From assembly GCF_902706295.1 (NCBI RefSeq), contig NZ_CACSJJ010000022.1, forward strand, positions 38,897 to 102,896: 64,000 nt of DNA, read 5' to 3'. The translations under genes and the position numbers were made by a program. This DNA comes from Arthrobacter sp. 18067. GTDB taxonomy: Bacteria; Actinomycetota; Actinomycetes; Actinomycetales; Micrococcaceae. The notes beneath the pieces are model-generated. The model had not been told where the DNA came from. It saw only the letters and a program-made list of their open reading frames with translations, and did not search any database. Positions 9,173-17,130 of the stretch are shown one piece after another; positions within the stretch are counted from its first letter, which is position 1; every line of letters starts with the position of its first letter.

Positions 9173-9242
9173 CGTTATCCCTTCCCGGGAATCAGGGGCG
9201 CGTCTGAAGCAATGACGCCAGCCGACAGCGAAGCGGTGCCGG

Positions 9243-9620
9243 TCAGGAGTCGTCGCGCCGCCGTTCGTCCCAGCGTTCTTCCAGGCTGCTCATAAACGAA
9301 CTCTTGGGCTTGCCCTTTCCCGGCTTGCCCTTGCTGGCCTTGCTGGCCTTGCCAAAGGCTGCACCACGCAACGTGGCGAAGTAGACGCCAGCACCCATGA
9401 CGACGAAGCCGAGGACACCCACGGGTATCGCCTGCATCGAAACCCCTACAAGCAGTAGGAGGATGCCGGCAATGGCGCCCAGGACGCCGATTATCACATG
9501 CCGGGTGGACCAACTGCGGATGGGATCCGAACCCATGGTGTTGGCGAACTTCGGATCGTCCTCATGAAGTTGCTTTTCAAGTTGCTCAAGCAGCTTCTGT
9601 TCATGCTCCGAGAGGGGCAT
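9243..9620 (-). CDS. DUF3040 family membrane protein
   Basis: A 125-residue protein opening with MPLSEHEQKLLEQLEKQL and DDPKFA, the signature of DUF3040 proteins found next to mraZ in actinobacteria. Two hydrophobic helices follow (about 43-62 and 65-84), then a basic tail. The ATG at 9620 is chosen over a GTG one codon upstream because AGGAGG sits five bases before it. The function is unknown; position beside the dcw cluster suggests an envelope or division role, which is inference. Confidence 0.85.
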   Translation of the reverse strand: MPLSEHEQKLLEQLEKQLHEDDPKFANTMGSDPIRSWSTRHVIIGVLGAIAGILLLLVGVSMQAIPVGVLGFVVMGAGVYFATLRGAAFGKASKASKGKPGKGKPKSSFMSSLEERWDERRRDDS

Positions 9621-9744
9621 CACGACCTCCTTTAGTCAGCCAGCGTCTGGACATAACGCGTCCTGTGCCTCTGTTACCAAAACGATCGGACGAAGAAAAT
9701 CGTTCCCAAAATTCCCTCTTGGTTCAGCGGGCATCTTAGGGCCG

Positions 9745-9761
9745 ACTGTTCAGGAAACAGT
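9745..9761. repeat. Perfect 6-bp dyad ACTGTT-N5-AACAGT
   Basis: A short inverted repeat in the gap between dinB and the DUF3040 gene, close to two copies of AGTTTGTC (9759-9766 and 9799-9806) spaced exactly 40 bases apart. It may be an operator for the DUF3040 gene; no known regulator consensus fits. Confidence 0.4.
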
Positions 9762-9858
9762 TTGTCCAGACGATCTAAATCTCTGTAATAAATAGGATAG
9801 TTTGTCGGACGCCGTTCTGAAAGACGCCCAGAGCCTTGCGGGACCAACCTCACATGCC

Positions 9859-11145
9859 TTAAGGGCCTGCTGGAGGCTTGCCCGGTTCCAAAAGCCGGGC
9901 CGGAAGCAACGTTTTGGACCCGAAGCGTTCGGAAACCCGGTCCAATGCCTGCTCCGCGGCCCGCCAGTTATCGTCCCGGCGATCCAGGCTCAGCTGCAGG
10001 GAGGTCTGGCCGGCAGGCTCCAGTTGCTCCGCCCGCACTCCCACGAGGCGGACGCTCATGGACCGGGCGCCCAGAGACTCCAGTAACTGCACGGCCACTT
10101 GGTAGATCATCTGCGCACTGTCTACCGGAGAATGGACGGTCCGGCTTCGCGTGACGGTGGAAAAATCCGAGTATCTCAATTTCAACGCCACCGTCCTGGC
10201 CAGCATGCCCGAACTGCGCAGGCGGCCGGCCGTTCTGTGCGATAAGCGCAGCAACTCCCTGTGCAGCAGGGCATCATCCCCGGTGTCGACTGAGAATGTC
10301 TCCTCCGCTCCGATGCTTTTTTCAAGCCTGGTGGGAGTCACGGGACGCGGATCGACCCCCATGGACAGTCGATGGACATGCTCTCCGCTGGCGCCGAGGA
10401 CTTTTTTCAAGGAAGCCAAGGGCGTAGCCGCCACATCCGCCACGGTTCGAATGCCAAGACGCGCCAGAACTTCCGCGGTCTTCCCGCCGACTCCCCATAG
10501 TGCGTTGACAGGCAGACTGTGAAGATAGGGGACGGAGTCTTCGGCATCGATCTGCAGGATGCCATCTGGCTTGCACCGGGTGGATGCGATCTTTGCCACA
10601 AACTTGGTGCTTGCGATTCCTACTGATGCCGTGATGCCAAGTTCGGATTGGACCCTACGGCGGATGAGGTGGCCAATGTCCAGCGGTGAGCCGAGCCGGC
10701 GAATCGCACCACCCACATCCAAAAAGGCTTCGTCCACGCTGAGCGGCTCCACCAGGTCCGTAATGGAGGCGAAGACTTCCATCAGTTGGGCGGAGACCTG
10801 GTAATACAGCGTGTGCCGGGGTTCGATGATCACCGCTGCAGGGCAGCGCCTCATGGCAATGGACATGGGCATGGCGGACTTCACGCCGGTGGCCCGGGCC
10901 TCGTAGGAAGCTGAAAGCACCACCGACCGTTCCGCCGGGAAGCCGACTATCACCGGTTTTCCCCGAAGGTCCGGACGACTGCGGAGTTCAACGGAGACGA
11001 AGAAGGCATCCATGTCTACGTGAAGTATGCTGGTTCGCCTCAGTTCCCGCAGGGCGTCTCCAGCACTGCGGGCGGGCTCGTGGCTGGCCCTTTGGGCGCT
11101 GCCGAATGCTTCCTGCCTCACATCGGCAATACTATGCCCGGCCAC
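9859..11145 (-). CDS. dinB: DNA polymerase IV (Y-family, DinB)
   Basis: A translesion polymerase of the UmuC/DinB family. The 428-residue product has the metal-binding carboxylates in VDMDAFF (D44, D46) and SVDEAFLD (D138, E139), the steric-gate FF pair, helix-hairpin-helix motifs around VNALWGVGGKTAEVLARLGI, and a little-finger domain. About 35 N-terminal residues precede the palm; a later start is possible. The GTG start is divergent from the lipoprotein gene on the other strand, 48 bases away. No actinobacterial LexA box was recognised in that gap. Confidence 0.93.
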   Translation of the reverse strand: MAGHSIADVRQEAFGSAQRASHEPARSAGDALRELRRTSILHVDMDAFFVSVELRSRPDLRGKPVIVGFPAERSVVLSASYEARATGVKSAMPMSIAMRRCPAAVIIEPRHTLYYQVSAQLMEVFASITDLVEPLSVDEAFLDVGGAIRRLGSPLDIGHLIRRRVQSELGITASVGIASTKFVAKIASTRCKPDGILQIDAEDSVPYLHSLPVNALWGVGGKTAEVLARLGIRTVADVAATPLASLKKVLGASGEHVHRLSMGVDPRPVTPTRLEKSIGAEETFSVDTGDDALLHRELLRLSHRTAGRLRSSGMLARTVALKLRYSDFSTVTRSRTVHSPVDSAQMIYQVAVQLLESLGARSMSVRLVGVRAEQLEPAGQTSLQLSLDRRDDNWRAAEQALDRVSERFGSKTLLPARLLEPGKPPAGP

Positions 11146-11193
11146 TGACTAAACTGGAGGCACAGTCAGGCTCAGCCCCCGGAAGGATACCCT

Positions 11194-11760
11194 GTGAAGC
11201 TCTTTGGAACTCCTCGATCGCGAGGGTTTGCCCTGCTCGCAGTAAGTGTCGCCGTGGCAGCCTCGGCCTGCACGCCCTCACCCGGAAGTTCGCAGGCTCC
11301 CTCACCCACGGATGCTTCCACGGCCTCGGCAACGTCAACCCCGGCCGCATCCAACTCCACGGCCTCGCCCGAATCAACGGCATCGACTGAGTCGGCCACG
11401 CCGGCGCCAGGGGCTACGTCCACGGTGAACGCACTGGTTCCGGGCTTCCCTGAGCAGCTGATTCCGGTCATGCCCAAGACATCGGTCCGCTCCAGCAGCT
11501 TCGACAAGAGCGCGTCCCTGGCAACTGTGGCGCTGGTGGGGACCATCAAAGCCCCGCCGGAGGGTGTTGTGGACTACTACAAGACCTCGTTGGAGGCGCA
11601 GGGCTTCAAACTTGTCCCCGGCCCGGAAGCTGTAGGCAACGTCACTTCCCTGGACTTCATTCGGGGCGACGGCGAGACCGTCAACGTGTCCATTCGGCAG
11701 AAGGAAGGCGTCTCGACCTTCACCATCGGCGCCAATGTGGCGTCCGGGTCCATCAAGTGA
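11194..11760 (+). CDS. Putative secreted lipoprotein
   Basis: The 188-residue product has a lipoprotein signal: basic start, hydrophobic core, then a lipobox AASAC with the cysteine at about residue 26. A Ser/Thr/Pro/Ala linker of about 50 residues follows, as in surface-tethered actinobacterial lipoproteins. The C-terminal 100 residues (PEGVVDYYKTSLEAQGFKL) look like a small mixed domain that I cannot assign. The GTG start has GGAAGG upstream. Its stop overlaps the next gene's start (GTGA), so it is co-transcribed with the polyprenyl synthase. Confidence 0.8.
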   Translation: MKLFGTPRSRGFALLAVSVAVAASACTPSPGSSQAPSPTDASTASATSTPAASNSTASPESTASTESATPAPGATSTVNALVPGFPEQLIPVMPKTSVRSSSFDKSASLATVALVGTIKAPPEGVVDYYKTSLEAQGFKLVPGPEAVGNVTSLDFIRGDGETVNVSIRQKEGVSTFTIGANVASGSIK

Positions 11761-12851
11761 CGGCTTTCGCCCAGGTGACGGCCGAGCAGACGCACTTCAT
11801 TGACGGCGTTGCCGGCAAATTGAGGGGCTTCCTGTCGGAGCAAGAGGACCTTATGGCAACGGTGTCCCCGGACGTCGCGCCGCTCATCGGATCAATATCC
11901 AGTCTGGTCACCGGCGGCAAACGCCTCCGGGCGCTGATGTGCTATTGGGGCTGGAGAGGCGCCGGCGGCCGCGCCGAGGACCCCGACATTGTCACTGCCG
12001 GGTGTGCGCTCGAACTTTTTCAGGCAGCAGCGCTGATCCATGACGACATCATTGACCGCTCCGATACCCGTCGAGGTGGCCCCAGCGTGCACAAGCGCTT
12101 CGGCCAACTCCACGAGATGAACGGCTGGGCTCTTGACAGTGGCAGGTTCGGGGACGCTGCGGCCATCCTGACCGGTGACCTTTGTTTGTCCTTCAGCGAG
12201 GAGTCCTTTACCGAGATAGGTCCACGGGCTGCATCGGGAAGCCCTGCCCGCCGCATCTTCAACGTAATGAGGGCGGAGGTCATGGCAGGTCAATACCTGG
12301 ACATCCTTGAAGAGGTAGCGGGCCCCGTTCGCGACCGTGCCGGCTCTGTGGACCGCGCAAAATCGATCATCAGGTACAAATCAGCGAAGTACTCCACTGA
12401 GCATCCGCTGGCCTTGGGTGGAGCTCTTGCTGGAGCGCCGGACAGGCTTTTGGAGAGTTACTCGCAGTTCTCGTTGCCCCTCGGCGAGGCGTTCCAAATG
12501 CGGGACGACGTGCTTGGCGTTTTCGGCGATCCCGAAACCACCGGCAAGCCGGCAGGCGATGATCTGCGTGAAGGCAAACGCACGGTTCTGGTTGGCTTTG
12601 CCATCAACCAGGCAACTGCAAGCGAGGCAGATTACCTGGACCGAATGCTGGGCAATCCCGATCTCGGCGAAGCCGAGGTGGCCGAAATCCGCCGCATCAT
12701 TGTGCAATGCGGTGCCTTGGATGCCACGGAATCCCTGATCGCGGCGCTGAGCAACCAGGCCTTCGAGGCCTTGGAGCGCTTGCCGCTCGAGGAGGTCCCG
12801 CTGAAGGCACTGAGCCAGCTCGCCGAAGCCGCCGTTAGCCGCGCAGCCTGA
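11757..12851 (+). CDS. Polyprenyl diphosphate synthase (IdsA-type, C15/C20)
   Basis: This trans-prenyltransferase extends allylic diphosphates with isopentenyl diphosphate. The 364-residue product has GGKRLRA, the first aspartate-rich motif DDIID (96-100) and the second, DDVLGVFGD (250-258), typical of actinobacterial farnesyl/geranylgeranyl synthases. Product length cannot be read with certainty; bulky residues before the first motif would shorten the chain. It overlaps the lipoprotein gene by four bases and ends in a strong terminator. An idsA-like gene near pknL and aroG is also the mycobacterial arrangement. Confidence 0.9.
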   Translation: MTAFAQVTAEQTHFIDGVAGKLRGFLSEQEDLMATVSPDVAPLIGSISSLVTGGKRLRALMCYWGWRGAGGRAEDPDIVTAGCALELFQAAALIHDDIIDRSDTRRGGPSVHKRFGQLHEMNGWALDSGRFGDAAAILTGDLCLSFSEESFTEIGPRAASGSPARRIFNVMRAEVMAGQYLDILEEVAGPVRDRAGSVDRAKSIIRYKSAKYSTEHPLALGGALAGAPDRLLESYSQFSLPLGEAFQMRDDVLGVFGDPETTGKPAGDDLREGKRTVLVGFAINQATASEADYLDRMLGNPDLGEAEVAEIRRIIVQCGALDATESLIAALSNQAFEALERLPLEEVPLKALSQLAEAAVSRAA

Positions 12852-12898
12852 CGAAAGTGATACCGCCGGCCCGGACCGGCGCGAGCAGGACATAAGGA

Positions 12899-12934
12899 GA
12901 CGACGGCGGTGGGAACCGCCGTCGTCATCGTTTT
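12899..12934 (+). terminator. Intrinsic terminator after the polyprenyl synthase
   Basis: GACGACGGCGGT pairs perfectly with ACCGCCGTCGTC around GGGA and is followed by ATCGTTTT. It separates the plus-strand pair from the convergent Rv2175c-like gene. Confidence 0.88.
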
Positions 12935-12974
12935 AATTCAGTTCTTGATACACATCTGCGGCAGGAAGGCGCTG

Positions 12975-13328
12975 CTACCAGGCCAAAGACTGGGCGCGGC
13001 GCCTGATCTCTGTCTTCCGCCCCTCGCGCAGGGCATCAATGGGACGTCCCCGCAGTGATTCGTCGGGCGTGAAAAGCCAGATGATCAACTCTTCGTCGTT
13101 GTAACCAGCGTCGCTGAGAACCGCAATGGTTCCCTTCAAGCTGTCCACAACATGCCCATCCTGGATAAACAGGGCGGGGATTGAGCGGATATTCCGTTCT
13201 CCCCGCCTGATGGCTACCAGCGCACGCTCATCCAAAAGTCCGTGGACTTTGGTGATGGAAACTTCCAGCAGCTCGGCGACATCCGGCAGCGGGAGCCAGT
13301 CGGAAACAAGGCTTTCTACATTACTCAC
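12975..13328 (-). CDS. Rv2175c-like winged-helix DNA-binding protein
   Basis: A 117-residue protein with an N-terminal winged-helix region (WLPLPDVAELLEVSITKVHGLL) and the C-terminal segment LRGRPIDALREGRKTEIRRRAQSLAW typical of Rv2175c. In M. tuberculosis Rv2175c is adjacent to and phosphorylated by PknL, which turns off its DNA binding. Here a PASTA kinase lies 1.7 kb away, with a LysM transglycosylase in between on the opposite strand, so the kinase-substrate link is plausible but unproven. The start is GTG with a weak ribosome site. Confidence 0.85.
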   Translation of the reverse strand: MSNVESLVSDWLPLPDVAELLEVSITKVHGLLDERALVAIRRGERNIRSIPALFIQDGHVVDSLKGTIAVLSDAGYNDEELIIWLFTPDESLRGRPIDALREGRKTEIRRRAQSLAW

Positions 13329-13475
13329 GAATCAAGGTTGCCACGCCGCCCCACCCGGCGCCTAGCCGGAGTCCGACGGCGGCCCTTGGAGTCCGTCGTT
13401 AAGCCGCTGTTTTCATTGCCAACAATTTGATTCAAAGAATCCCGAACGGCAGGAATTGTTGTGCCGATTCATTAA

Positions 13476-13494
13476 GTGTGAGAGATTCACACTG
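13476..13494. repeat. Dyad AGTGTGA-N5-TCACACT
   Basis: A perfect 7-bp inverted repeat at the upstream edge of the 9-bp repeat array before the LysM gene. Its right arm overlaps the first array unit. It could be a separate operator or part of the same site. Confidence 0.5.
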
Positions 13495-13558
13495 ATCACA
13501 CTTGCACCATTGATAACATCAGTAACATTGGCAACACTGACAACAGCGCGAACAATCA
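13487..13558 (+). promoter_or_regulatory. Eight tandem 9-bp repeats, MtrA-like direct-repeat array
   Basis: Starting at 13487, eight consecutive 9-mers share an invariant CA at positions 4-5: TCACACTGA, TCACACTTG, CACCATTGA, TAACATCAG, TAACATTGG, CAACACTGA, CAACAGCGC, GAACAATCA. The consensus is about YMACAYTGR. MtrA, the conserved actinobacterial envelope response regulator, is reported to bind direct repeats of GTCACA/GTAAC type at this spacing, often before cell-wall hydrolase genes. The array ends 29 bases before the ATG of a LysM transglycosylase. The regulator assignment is inference. Confidence 0.55.
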
Positions 13559-13587
13559 ACCCCGCTGTTGAGATGAGGACACTTTTC

Positions 13588-14928
13588 ATGACGACGCCCC
13601 GCTCGCCGAAACGAACCATGAGCATGCCGGTCATCGCGGCAACCACGGCTGCGCTTCCCGCCGTGGTTTTGTCCTCGCTTGCCCTGGCTCAGCCGTCCAT
13701 GGCTTCACCGGCACCGCAACCCCGCAAAGTCCCCGCCACGCTCGCTGCGGCCATGAAAGCCCAGGCCGTCAAGACGGGAACCGTCATTCCCGCACAGGCC
13801 GTTGCTGCCACCTTGCCCTCCGCCTTGCGCCCTATGGCCCCCTCGGTTCCGGACACGTACACGATTGTCCGCGGCGATACCATCAGCGCCATCGCCCGCC
13901 GCTTCAACCTTGATACCAATGCGGTGCTCCAGCTGAACAAGCTCTCTGCCACCACCCTGATCTACCCGGGGCAGAGCATTAAACTCACAGGCACAGCGAC
14001 GGCCACACCCACACCCACGCAGCCGTCCGCTCCGGCAGCCCCAAGCGCCCCCAGCAACGCAATGGTTTACACGGTTGTATCCGGCGACACCCTTGGCGCC
14101 ATTGCAGCCAAGCACGGCGTGCCGCTGTCCAGCATCTTCAGCTGGAACAACCTCAACGGGAGCTCCATCATTTATCCGGGGCAGAAGATCAAGGTCAGCG
14201 GTGGATCCGCGCCCTCGACCCCCGCTACCCCGGCTCCAGCACCCGCACCCGCTCCGTTGGCCGCCACGGGCTCGTACACCATCAAGGCCGGTGACACCCT
14301 CAGTTCCATCGCTTCGCGACACGGGGTTTCCCTCAGTGCGCTGATGACAGCCAACAATGTCACGGCAACAACCGTCATCTACCCGGGCCAGAAGCTGACC
14401 ATTCCCGGCGCCAGCCTGCAGCCTGCCGGCGACACCAAGCCTCTGGTGCCCAGCACGTTCCTGGGCTTCACCTACCCGCCCGCAGTTGTCAGCTCCGCCA
14501 ACGAGAACAAGGCCTTGCTCAACGCTTCTCCGGTGCCAAGCCGCGCTGAAATGAAAAGCATTGTGGCCGACACCGCACGGCGCATGGGGGTCAGCCCGTC
14601 CTTGGCTCTGGCATTCGCCGAACAGGAATCCGGCTTTGACCAGCGGGCCGTTTCCCCCGCCAATGCCATCGGCACCATGCAAGTCATCCCGTCGTCCGGC
14701 CAGTGGGCCTCGGACCTGGTGGGCCGCAAGCTCAACCTTCTGGACCCTTACGACAACGCCACCGCGGGTGTGGCAATCATCCGCGCCCTCATTGCCACGA
14801 GCAAGGACCTGGACACCGCGATTGCCGGTTACTACCAGGGACAGTACTCCGTGAGCAAGTACGGCATGTACGACGACACCAAGCGTTACGTCGAATCGAT
14901 CAAGGCCCGCCAGCGCACCTTCGGCTAG
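13588..14928 (+). CDS. Secreted LysM / lytic transglycosylase (cell-wall hydrolase)
   Basis: The product binds and cuts peptidoglycan outside the cell. The chosen ATG gives 446 residues with an export signal (hydrophobic about 13-40, ending near ASPAP). Three LysM domains follow (about 90-134, 160-204, 229-273), each with the GDT and IYPGQ signatures and joined by Pro/Ala/Thr linkers. A C-terminal SLT-type domain (about 318-446) has the AEQESGFD motif with catalytic Glu347 and AIGTMQVIP. The frame is open 44 codons upstream, but that stretch is the 9-bp repeat array and gives no signal peptide. Confidence 0.9.
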   Translation: MTTPRSPKRTMSMPVIAATTAALPAVVLSSLALAQPSMASPAPQPRKVPATLAAAMKAQAVKTGTVIPAQAVAATLPSALRPMAPSVPDTYTIVRGDTISAIARRFNLDTNAVLQLNKLSATTLIYPGQSIKLTGTATATPTPTQPSAPAAPSAPSNAMVYTVVSGDTLGAIAAKHGVPLSSIFSWNNLNGSSIIYPGQKIKVSGGSAPSTPATPAPAPAPAPLAATGSYTIKAGDTLSSIASRHGVSLSALMTANNVTATTVIYPGQKLTIPGASLQPAGDTKPLVPSTFLGFTYPPAVVSSANENKALLNASPVPSRAEMKSIVADTARRMGVSPSLALAFAEQESGFDQRAVSPANAIGTMQVIPSSGQWASDLVGRKLNLLDPYDNATAGVAIIRALIATSKDLDTAIAGYYQGQYSVSKYGMYDDTKRYVESIKARQRTFG

Positions 14929-14945
14929 GTCTCGACAGCACCTCG

Positions 14946-14982
14946 GAGGGGGCTCGGATCCGATCTGGATTCGGGCCCCTTC
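14946..14982 (+). terminator. Possible terminator after the LysM gene
   Basis: A GC-rich stem with several G-U pairs (GGGGGCTCGGATCC against GGATTCGGGCCCCTT) lies between the LysM gene and the kinase gene. No T-run follows, so the call is weak. Confidence 0.4.
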
Positions 14983-15002
14983 CCTGCCTCGTTTAGGATC
15001 GT

Positions 15003-17069
15003 ATGGTGCAAGAACCAACGCAGGACCACCTCATTGGGACCATTGTGGACGGGCGCTACCTGGTCCGCTCCCGCCTCGCGAGGGGTGGAATGTCCACTGT
15101 TTATCTGGCCACGGACCAGCGCCTGGAGCGCGACGTGGCCCTCAAAGTCCTGCACCCGCACCTGGCAAACGATCCCACGTTCCTGGAACGCCTGAGCCGC
15201 GAAGCCAAAGCCGCCGCAAGCCTGTCCCACCCGCATATTGTCGGGGTTCTGGACCAAGGCGAAGACGGCCACATCGCCTACCTGGTCATGGAGTACGTCA
15301 AGGGCCACACGTTGCGCGACACCCTCACCGAACAAGGTGCCCTGCCGCCCCGGCTGGCATTGGCACTCATAGATCCTGTCATCGAAGGCCTTGCTGCAGC
15401 GCATGGCTCCGGGTTGATCCACCGCGACATCAAGCCGGAGAATGTCCTCATTGCTGACGACGGCCGCATCAAAGTAGGCGACTTCGGCTTGGCCAGGGCT
15501 GTCTCGGCCAACACCAGCACCGGGGCCTTGATTGGAACTGTGGCTTACCTTGCGCCGGAGCTGGTGCTGGGCCAACCTGCAGATGCCCGCAGCGATATCT
15601 ACTCGGCCGGCATCATGCTTTACGAAATGTTGACGGGCAAGCAGCCCTACGCCGGCGACTCCCCCATCCAGGTGGCATACCAGCACGTCAATGCAGCGGT
15701 CGGACGCCCCTCGGACGAAGCGCCCGGACTGGCCGAAGACCTGGATGAATTGGTCCAGTGGTGCACGGCAGCAGACGCCGAGAACAGGCCAGTGGACGGA
15801 ACTGCCTTGCTGGCCGAACTCCGACACATCCGCACCACCCTGACGGACGAGCAGCTGGACCACCGTCAAGGCCCTGCGCCGGTCTCTCCCGCGGTCATGT
15901 CCCCAACCACACCCATGGCCAGCACGGCAGGCAACGCCACAGAGGCGCTGTCAACGACGGTGTCGCCCACCGAGTTCATCTCCCACCAAAGCAACCCCAC
16001 CACCATCATGGCGGCCGGTTCTGCAGCCCTTCAGCAGTCGAAGACAGCTACGACGGGTCCGGATGCCGATCAGGACCAGCGGCAGCCCGGTAAACGGGAA
16101 CTGAAGCGCCTCGAACGGCAACAGACCAAAGACCGTGCACGCGCTGCAGCGACTCCGGTTCGCCCGCTCAGGGAGGGCAATCCCCGCCGCCGTGGCGTAA
16201 TCTGGACCATCGTGATCATAGTCCTGGCAATGCTCGCGGCCTCCGCGGGTTGGTTCTTCGGCATGGGGCCCGGATCGCCAGGTACCGTACCCGACGTCAA
16301 GAACAAGACGGTTGCGGAGGCTCAACAACTCCTCCGCACTGCCGGATTCCAGTCGGAGCCCCGCGACGTCTTCGACGACGACATCCTGGCCGGACTCGCC
16401 GTCGGAACCGAACCGGCGTCCGGCGCCGAAGTACGAAAGTTCCAGCCCATCACTGTCTTCGTCTCCAAGGGGGCCCAGCTTTTCGCGCTGCCCGGGCTGA
16501 CCGGTGGCACCCTGGCTGAGGCCAAAACGGCCCTTAATGCCGCAGAAATGGCGCTTGGCAACGTTACGGAGGCTTTCGACGAAAAGGTACCCGCCGGCGT
16601 CGTGATTTCCCAGGACCCTGCCAAGGGCACCGAGGTGCGGCACGGCACGCCTGTAGCCTTGGCGGTTTCAAAGGGTCCGCAGCCAATCCCTGTTCCCGAC
16701 GTCCGTGGCATGTCCCAGGACGCTGCCGCCAAAGCCCTCCAGGACGTTGGGCTGAAAGCCGTGATCGCTCCGGAGACCGTCAACGATAAGACAGTCCCCA
16801 AGGGCGCCATCGTCTCCCAGGCCCCGCCCAACGGCACGCTCATCAAGGGCGAGTCCGTGACCCTGACCGTCTCCAAGGGACCCAAGATGGTCAAGGTTCC
16901 CAGCTTCATTGGCAAGCAAGCCAAGGAGGCAAGGCAGCAACTGGAAGCGCTGGGGTTCGAAGTAAAAGTAAACGAGATCCTGGGAGGTTTCTTCGGTACG
17001 GTCCGGGACCAGAATCCGGTGGACAAGGACGTGCCTGAGGGATCTGTAGTGACGCTGACGGTCGTTTAG
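15003..17069 (+). CDS. PASTA-domain Ser/Thr protein kinase, PknL/PknB-like
   Basis: A membrane receptor kinase of 688 residues. The N-terminal kinase domain (about 13-280) has the glycine loop, VALK (K48), HRD (D142) and DFG (160-162). A Thr/Ser/Gln-rich and basic juxtamembrane linker leads to one membrane helix (about 399-420). Four extracellular PASTA repeats follow (about 429-688), each starting with a VPD/LPG/VPS type motif and ending in VSKG-like strands; PASTA domains sense muropeptides or lipid II. Gene context (Rv2175c homologue, DAHP synthase) matches mycobacterial pknL, whose product lacks PASTA repeats, so orthology is uncertain. Confidence 0.92.
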   Translation: MVQEPTQDHLIGTIVDGRYLVRSRLARGGMSTVYLATDQRLERDVALKVLHPHLANDPTFLERLSREAKAAASLSHPHIVGVLDQGEDGHIAYLVMEYVKGHTLRDTLTEQGALPPRLALALIDPVIEGLAAAHGSGLIHRDIKPENVLIADDGRIKVGDFGLARAVSANTSTGALIGTVAYLAPELVLGQPADARSDIYSAGIMLYEMLTGKQPYAGDSPIQVAYQHVNAAVGRPSDEAPGLAEDLDELVQWCTAADAENRPVDGTALLAELRHIRTTLTDEQLDHRQGPAPVSPAVMSPTTPMASTAGNATEALSTTVSPTEFISHQSNPTTIMAAGSAALQQSKTATTGPDADQDQRQPGKRELKRLERQQTKDRARAAATPVRPLREGNPRRRGVIWTIVIIVLAMLAASAGWFFGMGPGSPGTVPDVKNKTVAEAQQLLRTAGFQSEPRDVFDDDILAGLAVGTEPASGAEVRKFQPITVFVSKGAQLFALPGLTGGTLAEAKTALNAAEMALGNVTEAFDEKVPAGVVISQDPAKGTEVRHGTPVALAVSKGPQPIPVPDVRGMSQDAAAKALQDVGLKAVIAPETVNDKTVPKGAIVSQAPPNGTLIKGESVTLTVSKGPKMVKVPSFIGKQAKEARQQLEALGFEVKVNEILGGFFGTVRDQNPVDKDVPEGSVVTLTVV

Positions 17070-17088
17070 CACTTCACAAGCAACGACG

Positions 17089-17124
17089 AAGGCGCGGCCC
17101 GGGAATCCGGACCGCGCCTTTGTT
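17089..17124. terminator. Terminator between the kinase gene and aroG
   Basis: AAGGCGCGG pairs with CCGCGCCTT across a 14-base loop and is followed by TGTTGT on the plus strand. It lies between two converging genes and may serve both. Confidence 0.75.
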
Positions 17125-17130
17125 GTGTCT

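Larger units (their letters stand above)
8792..9242. other. Intergenic region upstream of mraZ
   Basis: This 451-base gap separates mraZ from the DUF3040 gene; both are on the minus strand. It holds the MraZ-box array, a terminator for the DUF3040 gene (9150-9172), and several further GTGG motifs in the opposite orientation (8967, 9060, 9070, 9089). No credible small gene was found; the open frames crossing it show no family features. Confidence 0.6.

Noticed and set aside
13340..13587. Riboswitch (for example a c-di-AMP type) before the LysM gene
   Set aside because: Such elements occur before wall hydrolase genes in actinobacteria, but I could not fit a known conserved core; the tandem 9-mers explain the region better.
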